A stretch of 5,594 bases of DNA, taken from Butyricicoccus sp. Its GTDB lineage: Bacteria; Bacillota; Clostridia; Oscillospirales; Butyricicoccaceae. A program made the position numbers and the translations under genes. Positions 1-4,777 of this stretch are shown here, in pieces. Position 1 is the stretch's first letter. The number at the start of each line of letters is the position of its first letter. Where the stretch lies: positions 1 through 5,594 of the forward strand of contig JAHHRO010000075.1 of NCBI GenBank assembly GCA_020025755.1, given 5' to 3'. Below the pieces are notes generated by a model. That model did not search any database, had not been told where the DNA came from, and saw only the letters and a list, made by a program, of their open reading frames with translations.

Positions 1-42
1 AGACACTGCTTATACTGAAGTAAAAGAGGAGTGTGGTGCACC

Positions 43-189
43 ATGATTTGCCAGCGTTATTTGATCGGTATGTTTTGCCTTGGCTTAGGGATCGGGATTC
101 TGGCAGGCAAGATCTTTCCGGTATTCTGGTTTCTGCTGCTGCTCAGTCTGGCATTGATCGCCATTGGTGTACTGCTGCTTTCACGATAG
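43..189 (+). CDS. Small two-helix membrane protein upstream of spoVM
   Basis: This 48-residue frame starts at ATG 43, with a purine-rich ribosome-binding site (AGAGGAG, 25-31) 11 nt upstream. It is almost entirely hydrophobic. Residues about 6-21 form a Gly-rich first helix, K23 and P26 make a short turn, and residues 24-46 form a second helix that ends in SR. The likely topology is a membrane hairpin. Its TAG stop (187-189) overlaps the AGGAGG site of the following spoVM-like gene, so the two are probably co-transcribed and translationally coupled. I do not recognise the family. By position it may act at the forespore or mother-cell membrane during sporulation, but that is inference from the neighbour only. 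A competing frame beginning at GTG 33 runs through the same DNA; it has no such hydrophobic pattern and is less likely. The upstream promoter lies outside the window. Confidence 0.6.
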   Translation: MICQRYLIGMFCLGLGIGILAGKIFPVFWFLLLLSLALIAIGVLLLSR

Positions 190-193
190 GAGG
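188..193 (+). promoter_or_regulatory. Shine-Dalgarno site overlapping a stop codon, spoVM start
   Basis: AGGAGG is a perfect anti-16S complement that shares AG with the TAG stop of the 48-residue gene. It lies 4 nt from ATG 198 and 7 nt from ATG 201. The 7-nt spacing and the family alignment both favour ATG 201 as the real start. The overlap suggests translational coupling. Confidence 0.75.
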
Positions 194-200
194 TATCATG

Positions 201-281
201 ATGAAGGTTGTGATCTGGAAGAGCCCGCGGTATTTATGCGGTATGCTGCGTCGTATGTTTGGGATCCGCAATGACGATTGA
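201..281 (+). CDS. spoVM: Stage V sporulation protein M (SpoVM), membrane-curvature peptide
   Basis: This 26-residue peptide has the same length as Bacillus subtilis SpoVM as I recall it and aligns without gaps. The shared residues by my hand alignment are M1, K2, K7, P9, L12, G14, R17, M19, G21 and D26. The pattern is a short hydrophobic N-terminus, a Pro kink at position 9, a basic amphipathic helix with R10, R17, R18 and R23, and an acidic end. In the known family the peptide lies flat in the outer forespore membrane, prefers positive curvature and recruits SpoIVA. Position 6 is Trp here, where B. subtilis has Ile. The preceding ATG at 198 would add one Met but sits only 4 nt from the ribosome-binding site, so ATG 201 is chosen. 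Linkage to SipL and SpoIVA genes downstream strengthens the call. A peptide this short is easily missed by gene finders. Confidence 0.87.
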   Translation: MKVVIWKSPRYLCGMLRRMFGIRNDD

Positions 282-291
282 ACCGATCTGC

Positions 292-328
292 AAAAGCCGG
301 GGGTGTTTCCTCGGCTTTTTGTTTTTTT
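292..328 (+). terminator. Intrinsic terminator after spoVM
   Basis: AAAAGCCG (292-299) pairs with CGGCTTTT (312-319). The stem is extended by G300-T311, G301-C310 and G302-C309 around a short loop, and is followed by a T-rich tract (316-328). It starts 10 nt after the spoVM stop. It would end or attenuate the short upstream transcript before sipL. Confidence 0.85.
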
Positions 329-355
329 CATATCCTGCAAACACCTGCATATACA
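327..355 (+). promoter_or_regulatory. Candidate sigma-E-type promoter for sipL-spoIVA
   Basis: TTCATATC (327-334) resembles the sigma-E -35 element (GTCATATT type). After 13 nt, CATATACA (348-355) partly resembles the CATACAAT -10 element. The predicted transcript start is near 362, just upstream of the sipL ribosome-binding site. The position, directly behind a terminator and ahead of two genes expected to be expressed in the mother cell, fits sigma-E control. The motif match is partial and the region is AT-rich, so this is a candidate only. Confidence 0.45.
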
Positions 356-390
356 TAACAGCAGAAGCGGTAAAAAAGGAGGAATCTTCT

Positions 391-1875
391 ATGGAATTCA
401 TGCGCACAGATCTGCAATACTATGCGCCTATGTGTGTGCGGCACACCACATTCACAGAGACAACAGATACCATCGTACCCGATACCGAACCCGATATCGG
501 TCGTATTTTATGCGCCTTTGGTGCGGTGTCGGTAAAGGACGAGCTGCCGCAGAACGATCGCATTTTGGTTTCCGGCATTGTACATGTGGTCGTACTGTAC
601 CGACCGGACGGGCAGGACGGCATTCGGTTTTTACAGATCCCATTGAGTTTTGCACATATTGAAGAAACGCAGGGGATCACGGCAGATCAGCCATGCTTTG
701 TGCGCTGTCACTTACAACATGTATCAGCAAGAGCGGTGAATTCCAGAAAAGTGAGTGTCACAGGGGATATTGGACTGGAAATCGACCTGTATCAGAAAAA
801 GCAGAGTGCGGTCACGGAGCACATCGAGCCGGATGGCACAGATTTGCAGGTGCGGTATGGAACACAGCCGCTCAACCTTTTACAGACCGTACTGACCCGA
901 GAATATACCGTTTTGGATGATGTGGAGATCCCAGGGGCAGAGGGCATGAAGCTGATCCATACGCGCGGGGCACTGGGGCCTGTGACCTGTCAATCGGGCA
1001 ATGCACAACTGACCATCAGTGGTGAGGTGCAGCTCACACTGCTGCTGTTGGACGATACTGGCAAGTTACGCTCTCTGACGCATGCTGTACCCTATACGCA
1101 GGTTTTAGAAGCATCAGGGGTCACAGAGGATATGCCTGTGACTGTGCGTTTGACCCTGCGCAATCTGGACTGTATGCTGCGCGAGGAGGAAGGGATTTTG
1201 TCCATGGGGGCGTGTGCGCGTGCCCTCATACAGCAGCGTAAGGAGCAGACCCTGCAAACGATCGAAGATCTGTACCATCTCAAAAAGCAAATCGAACTGA
1301 CAGAGTCTTCCGTAGAACTGTATGATGATGCCGTGCCGCAGCCGTTTCAGTCCGAGGGACTGGCACAGCTGACACTGACATATCCCGCTTCAGAGATCAT
1401 ACTGACAGATGCGGTTTGTACCGCAGTTGGGCAGGAGACCATGAAGCTGCAAGTTTGTGTGCTGTATCAGGATGATACGGGCAATCTATGGGGGGAAATG
1501 CAGGATACCACCGTTCCGCTGGTATTGGGGCAGACTGCCTATACACAGCTGCGTGATCTGACCGTTCACCTGACCACTGCACGCAGTGCAGAGCGTGACT
1601 TGCAGCTGCGCGCTTCGGTCAACGGTACGGTACTGTGCGGTGCGCCCATCTCCGTGCGTGATATCACAGGGCTTACTGCCGAACAGGATCGGGAGCCGGT
1701 CGATCAGGCAGGAACGACACTCATCCTGCGTTATATTCAGGAGGGAACTACACTGTGGGAGATCGCAAAGCAGTATGCTTCTACCGTGTCGGATATTCAA
1801 AATGCAAATGAACTGCCCGAGCATACGGATCAGGTATCCGAGATCATGCTGTTGATCCCGATTTGCGGACGGTGA
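391..1875 (+). CDS. sipL: SipL-like spore coat morphogenetic protein (SPOCS + LysM)
   Basis: This 494-residue protein starts at ATG 391, with AAGGAGG (376-382) 8 nt upstream. Residues about 30-135 match the SPOCS (DUF3794) pattern: DTEPDIGRIL at 31-40, the strand VSGIVHVVVLYR at 60-71 and NSRKVSV at 117-123. Two more beta-rich blocks, about 165-285 and 325-420, look like further SPOCS repeats. Residues about 447-490 form a LysM domain (EGTTLWEIAKQY at 451-462, then DIQNANEL and MLLIP). This architecture and length match clostridial SipL, the functional counterpart of SpoVID. SipL binds the SpoIVA ATPase through its LysM domain and holds the coat on the forespore surface. No signal peptide or transmembrane segment is visible, consistent with action in the mother-cell cytoplasm. 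spoIVA follows 16 nt downstream, so the two partners are probably one operon. A longer frame opening at 259 lacks a ribosome-binding site and would run through the terminator. Confidence 0.88.
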   Translation: MEFMRTDLQYYAPMCVRHTTFTETTDTIVPDTEPDIGRILCAFGAVSVKDELPQNDRILVSGIVHVVVLYRPDGQDGIRFLQIPLSFAHIEETQGITADQPCFVRCHLQHVSARAVNSRKVSVTGDIGLEIDLYQKKQSAVTEHIEPDGTDLQVRYGTQPLNLLQTVLTREYTVLDDVEIPGAEGMKLIHTRGALGPVTCQSGNAQLTISGEVQLTLLLLDDTGKLRSLTHAVPYTQVLEASGVTEDMPVTVRLTLRNLDCMLREEEGILSMGACARALIQQRKEQTLQTIEDLYHLKKQIELTESSVELYDDAVPQPFQSEGLAQLTLTYPASEIILTDAVCTAVGQETMKLQVCVLYQDDTGNLWGEMQDTTVPLVLGQTAYTQLRDLTVHLTTARSAERDLQLRASVNGTVLCGAPISVRDITGLTAEQDREPVDQAGTTLILRYIQEGTTLWEIAKQYASTVSDIQNANELPEHTDQVSEIMLLIPICGR

Positions 1876-1891
1876 AAGGAGTGTAGACCTT

Positions 1892-3370
1892 ATGGAGAAA
1901 AAAGGGTTGTATGAGCAGATCAGCTCTCGCACCAACGGTGATATTTATATCGGCGTGGTAGGGCCAGTACGCACAGGCAAGTCGACCTTCATCAAGCGAT
2001 TCATGGAACACATGGTCATTCCGCGGATCGATAATGTGTATAAGCGTGAGCGGGCAAAGGATGAACTGCCGCAGTCCGGATCAGGCAAGACGATCATGAC
2101 AGCCGAGCCGAAATTTGTACCAGAGGAAGCCGCTGAGATTGCGCTTGCTCCGGCAGGAAGCTGCCGCGTGCGATTGGTCGACTGTGTGGGATATCTGGTC
2201 GACGGTGCGCTGGGCAGCATGGAAGAAGATGTACCGCGCATGGTCACCACCCCTTGGCGCGATCACCCTATCCCGATGGCAGAGGCAGCCGAGATCGGGA
2301 CACGCAAGGTCATTGAGGATCATTCGACCATTGGACTCGTCATCACAACCGATGGATCATTTTCCGAGATCCCGCGTGAAAGCTATGCGGAGGTCGAGGG
2401 GCGTGTCATTCAGGAGCTGCAAGCCATAGGAAAGCCGTTCCTGACATTGGTCAATACAGTCGATCCCAACGGAGAAGAAGCCCTTGCTGTGTGCGCGCAT
2501 TTGCAGGAGGCGTATGGCGTTTCCGCGATTCCGGTGAACTGTCTGGATCTGGACGAGCAAATGATGCGTACCATCCTGCGTGCAGTGCTGTATGAGTTTC
2601 CGGTACAGCAGATCTCGGTGGTGCTTCCGCGGTTCATTAGCATCCTGCCGCCCGAGCATGCCGTACAGAGCAGCGTGTATGACAGCCTGCGCAAAGGTGG
2701 ACACACCGTCCACAAAATGAGAGATTTTGATACCATGCTGCACATTCTCGAGGAGAACGAATGGGTGGATGCTGTACGCATTGCAGATATGGATTTGGGA
2801 ACCGGCTGTGCGCGTATTGTGGTTGATATCCCTACATCGGTATTCTATCAGATTGTCACGCAGCAGACAGGGATTCAGATGAAGGATGAAGCCGATCTTA
2901 TCCCTGTTCTCACCAAGCTGTCTCAGATGGCAAAATCCTATGAGCGTATCGCAGGCGCACTGGAGCAGGCGCAGCGAACGGGCTACGGTGTTGTGATGCC
3001 CGAGCTGGAGGAGCTTTCCTTGGAGCCGCCGGAGATCATGAAACAGGGCGGACGCTATGGGGTAAAGCTATGTGCTTCGGCGGACTCCATTCATTTGATG
3101 AAGGCGCAGATCAAGGCCTCGATCACGCCGATCGTAGGTACGGAAAAGCAGTCGGAGGAACTGCTCAACTATCTGCTGGGGGAATTTGAGGGGGCACCGG
3201 AAAAAATCTGGCAGACCAATATTTTTGGAAAACCACTCTCGGCTTTGGTCGGTGAGGAATTGTCTGCCAAACTGGCACGCGTGCCAGAGGATGCGCGAGA
3301 TAAGTTCCGCGAGACACTGGAACGGATCATCAACGAGAGCACAGGCGGTCTGATCTGTATCCTGTTATGA
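1892..3370 (+). CDS. spoIVA: Stage IV sporulation protein A, coat-basement ATPase
   Basis: This 492-residue protein has the same length as B. subtilis SpoIVA. It starts at ATG 1892, with AAAGGAG (1875-1881) 10 nt upstream. The N-terminal GTPase-like ATPase domain carries Walker A GPVRTGKST (24-32, K30), the sensor region GKTIMTAEPKF (65-75, T70) and Walker B RLVDCVGY (94-101, D97 followed by C98). The conserved block ITTDGSFSEIPRESY lies at 151-165. Middle and C-terminal regions follow, and the protein ends in GGLICILL (485-492), the family's typical hydrophobic tail, which contacts SpoVM. Known role: SpoIVA hydrolyses ATP and polymerises irreversibly on the outer forespore membrane as the basement of the coat. 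It is anchored by SpoVM and bound by SpoVID or SipL, and both partner genes lie directly upstream. From memory, B. subtilis has two sensor threonines, 70 and 71; here position 71 is Ala. All catalytic motifs are intact, so the gene appears functional. Confidence 0.97.
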   Translation: MEKKGLYEQISSRTNGDIYIGVVGPVRTGKSTFIKRFMEHMVIPRIDNVYKRERAKDELPQSGSGKTIMTAEPKFVPEEAAEIALAPAGSCRVRLVDCVGYLVDGALGSMEEDVPRMVTTPWRDHPIPMAEAAEIGTRKVIEDHSTIGLVITTDGSFSEIPRESYAEVEGRVIQELQAIGKPFLTLVNTVDPNGEEALAVCAHLQEAYGVSAIPVNCLDLDEQMMRTILRAVLYEFPVQQISVVLPRFISILPPEHAVQSSVYDSLRKGGHTVHKMRDFDTMLHILEENEWVDAVRIADMDLGTGCARIVVDIPTSVFYQIVTQQTGIQMKDEADLIPVLTKLSQMAKSYERIAGALEQAQRTGYGVVMPELEELSLEPPEIMKQGGRYGVKLCASADSIHLMKAQIKASITPIVGTEKQSEELLNYLLGEFEGAPEKIWQTNIFGKPLSALVGEELSAKLARVPEDARDKFRETLERIINESTGGLICILL

Positions 3371-3408
3371 CCTGGGAAATCAAGTTGGATCAGTGTACAG
3401 CAAATAAC

Positions 3409-3439
3409 TTTACAGATAAAAGTTCTGATTTTCTGTAAA
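3409..3439. repeat. AT-rich inverted repeat in the spoIVA 3' region
   Basis: TTTACAGA (3409-3416) and TCTGTAAA (3432-3439) are perfect 8-bp inverted arms around a 15-nt loop in the AT-rich stretch after the spoIVA stop. No T-run follows directly, so it is a weak terminator candidate. It could be a transcript-stabilising hairpin or chance. The rest of 3371-3503 holds no gene that I can support. Confidence 0.35.
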
Positions 3440-3503
3440 TGATAGAAAAAATGGCGTGTTTTATTGATAAAATATAAAAATCCATTTAGAACACTCGGTC
3501 GCT

Positions 3504-3543
3504 GCGACAGCGTAAAGTATTTTGCTTTACGCTGTCGCGTTTT
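3504..3543 (+). terminator. Strong intrinsic terminator after spoIVA
   Basis: GCGACAGCGTAAAG (3504-3517) and CTTTACGCTGTCGC (3525-3538) form a perfect 14-bp stem with a 7-nt loop, followed by a short T-run (3540-3543). It lies about 134 nt after the spoIVA stop and before the next promoter, so it most likely closes the sipL-spoIVA transcript. The short T-run is the only weak point. Confidence 0.85.
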
Positions 3544-3574
3544 ATGCCATGATGTAAAGTGCGTTGACTTGCGC

Positions 3575-3603
3575 TTGATTTTTTCTCCGGTTTGCGGTAT
3601 CAT
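3575..3603 (+). promoter_or_regulatory. Candidate housekeeping (sigma-A) promoter
   Basis: TTGATT (3575-3580) and TATCAT (3598-3603) are separated by exactly 17 nt and lie between the spoIVA terminator and the kinase-like gene. The predicted start near 3610 leaves a leader of about 27 nt before the chosen GTG start at 3637. A second -35-like TTGACT at 3564-3569 is spaced too far from this -10. A vegetative promoter here implies the downstream pair is not part of the sporulation operon. Confidence 0.55.
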
Positions 3604-3636
3604 AAGACACAAATGATTGAAAAAGAGGGACTGTGT

Positions 3637-4140
3637 GTGAACAAGCAAGTGTTTATTATCAATGGTCGAGGCGGCGTGGGAAAGGATACCATCTGCGATT
3701 GCCTTGCGCGATATTGTCGGGTACGGAATGTTTCTTCGATCACGCCGATCGCTGAGATCGCGCGTTTCGCCGGCTGGTCAGGTGAGAAGACACTGGCAGC
3801 ACGCAGATTGCTTTCTCAGTTGAAAGAAGTTTTCACCGCATACAATGATCTGTCCTTTCGATATTGTATGGAGCAGTATGCAGCGTTCTGCGAGAGCGAA
3901 GAAGAAGTTCTCTTTCTCCATGTGCGTGAGCCAAAAGAGATTCAGCGTCTGCAAGAAGCGATCGGAAAAGAAAACTGCCGAACCTTACTCATTCGCCGTG
4001 CGGATAAGGATGCAGAGACCTATGGCAATCGCTCGGATGACGAAGTTGAGCAGATGACCTACGACCTGTATTTTCAGAATGAACCACCGCTTGAGACCCT
4101 TCCCGAACGCGTCTGGAACTTCTTTCAGGAACTATCATAA
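3637..4140 (+). CDS. P-loop kinase, dNMP/adenylate-kinase-like fold
   Basis: This 167-residue protein is read from GTG 3637, which has AGAGGGA (3624-3630) 6 nt upstream. ATG 3613 and TTG 3592 have no ribosome-binding site and lie at or inside the promoter, so they are less likely. The N-terminal strand QVFIING leads into Walker A GRGGVGKDT (10-18); a GKDT ending is typical of deoxynucleoside-monophosphate kinases. HVREPKEI (95-102) fits a REP-type nucleotide or phosphate-contacting segment, and TLLIRR (116-121) is a following core strand. The C-terminal YDLYFQNEPPLETL (142-155) resembles the DYVI-ND-LEEL ending of that kinase group. The probable activity is ATP-dependent phosphoryl transfer to a small, perhaps nucleotide, substrate in the cytosol; the exact substrate cannot be read from the sequence. 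There is no signal or membrane segment. It is followed after 22 nt by a membrane protein gene, likely co-transcribed. Confidence 0.8.
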   Translation: MNKQVFIINGRGGVGKDTICDCLARYCRVRNVSSITPIAEIARFAGWSGEKTLAARRLLSQLKEVFTAYNDLSFRYCMEQYAAFCESEEEVLFLHVREPKEIQRLQEAIGKENCRTLLIRRADKDAETYGNRSDDEVEQMTYDLYFQNEPPLETLPERVWNFFQELS

Positions 4141-4162
4141 GATATAGGAAGTGGGTGAAAAG

Positions 4163-4507
4163 ATGCTGAAAAAAATAATCATTTGGCTGCTTACCACAGC
4201 TGTGGTTATGGTGCTGTTTCCGTTTTTAGCAGTACGGTTTGGAAACAGCGATTCAGGTATGATGGTCAGTATGTTCCTGCTTTTGATTCTGAACCCGATC
4301 TGTTTTTTGGCAACGGGGATCTTTGCCGGACAACAGGCGCATAGATTGTGGAGTTTACCATTTTTGCTGGATGTTCTGTTTGCGATCAGTTTTGGGATCA
4401 TTCTGCAAATGGATGTTTTATCCATGTGCATGTATATTGGGATCTATACAGCAGTCGCCTTCCTAAGTATGGCGGTGACTGTTGTAATCAAACACAAAGA
4501 ACAGTAA
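4163..4507 (+). CDS. Four-helix integral membrane protein, function unknown
   Basis: This 114-residue protein is read from ATG 4163, with GGGTGA (4153-4158) 4 nt upstream as the likely ribosome-binding site. GTG 4151 would add four residues but has no spaced site. Four hydrophobic segments are visible at about 5-25, 33-55, 63-82 and 84-109. The N-terminus (MLKK) and the C-terminal tail (IKHKEQ) are positively charged, so both ends are probably cytoplasmic. There is no catalytic or binding motif that I recognise, and the loops are short. It follows the P-loop kinase by 22 nt and ends about 30 nt before a strong terminator, so it is probably the last gene of a two-gene unit. The link to the kinase may be only operon neighbourhood. 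I cannot assign a family. Confidence 0.8.
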   Translation: MLKKIIIWLLTTAVVMVLFPFLAVRFGNSDSGMMVSMFLLLILNPICFLATGIFAGQQAHRLWSLPFLLDVLFAISFGIILQMDVLSMCMYIGIYTAVAFLSMAVTVVIKHKEQ

Positions 4508-4537
4508 TCTTATTGATAAATATGGAAAAATACAGAT

Positions 4538-4574
4538 AAAAGCCGCCGATTTCATTTGAGATCGGCGGCTTTTG
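4538..4574 (+). terminator. Intrinsic terminator after the membrane-protein gene
   Basis: AAAAGCCGCCGAT (4538-4550) pairs perfectly with ATCGGCGGCTTTT (4561-4573). The stem can be extended by three pairs (T4551-G4560, T4552-A4559, C4553-G4558) to leave an ATTT tetraloop. The A-run on one side and T-run on the other would let it work on both strands. It marks the end of the chromosomal unit before the phage-like gene. Confidence 0.88.
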
Positions 4575-4586
4575 CAATGAAAATGT

Positions 4587-4777
4587 AATATGGTAATGGA
4601 GAGCTGGCACGCCTTGAAAAGGAGAAGATCGGATCCATGAAAGACAGTATGCATATTTGTTCGATGGGCGGAATTTGCCCATTGTAGAGCGATATACTGA
4701 GCGTAGAAAAAACAGATCCACAGGCATTGCACAGACAAAGTCGGGGTCTGAAAACACAGACGAAGGAGGAACAGTAA
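4587..4777 (+). pseudogene. Possible remnant of a gene upstream of the phage fibre
   Basis: No intact gene is convincing here. One frame is open from after the TAA at 4586-4588 (about 4589) to TAA 4775-4777 except for a single TAG at 4685-4687. It reads as charged, protein-like sequence (ELARLEKEKIGS, then after the TAG SDILSVEKTDPQALH and KTQTKEEQ). Its final TAA directly abuts the TTG start of the fibre gene, the arrangement expected of a neighbouring phage gene. It has no initiation codon with a ribosome-binding site at its 5' end. A 16-codon open frame inside it (ATG 4637 to TAG 4687, AAAAGGAG at 4617-4624) could be translated as a tiny peptide. A second frame (4618-4791) is also open but has no good start. 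Decay of a phage gene is the simplest reading, at low confidence. Confidence 0.3.
4763..4770 (+). promoter_or_regulatory. Shine-Dalgarno site fixing a TTG start
   Basis: AAGGAGGA lies 7 nt before TTG 4778. No ATG or GTG follows in the same frame until deep inside the conserved head domain, so this site decides the TTG start of the fibre-like gene. Confidence 0.85.

Noticed and set aside
33..281. An 82-residue frame from GTG 33 that would make SpoVM the C-terminus of a longer protein
   Set aside because: The 26-codon part has its own perfect AGGAGG site and matches SpoVM length exactly. The upstream part overlaps a better hydrophobic frame (43-189) and shows no domain pattern.
259..390. N-terminal extension of SipL from ATG 259
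   Set aside because: It would run through a terminator and its T-tract, has no ribosome-binding site, and adds sequence outside the SPOCS fold. ATG 391 has AAGGAGG at 8 nt.
1486..1935. Antisense frame of 149 codons
   Set aside because: It is a shadow of the sipL 3' end with no ribosome-binding site or protein-like pattern.
3440..3478. Tiny ATG frame (12 codons) after spoIVA
   Set aside because: It has no Shine-Dalgarno site, lies in AT-rich 3' sequence, and shows no feature beyond chance.
3460..3481. AT-rich segment similar to 4509-4530 (both begin TTATTGATAAA)
   Set aside because: The match is short, gapped and low-complexity, just upstream of two terminators. Chance or a shared AT-rich pre-terminator context explains it.
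3169..3648. Antisense frame of 159 codons over the spoIVA end and terminator
   Set aside because: It crosses a strong + strand hairpin, its composition is that of reverse-complemented coding and AT-rich DNA, and it has no recognisable motif.
4693..4698. TATACT as a -10 box for the fibre gene
   Set aside because: No -35-like hexamer lies 16-18 nt upstream, so a promoter cannot be supported.
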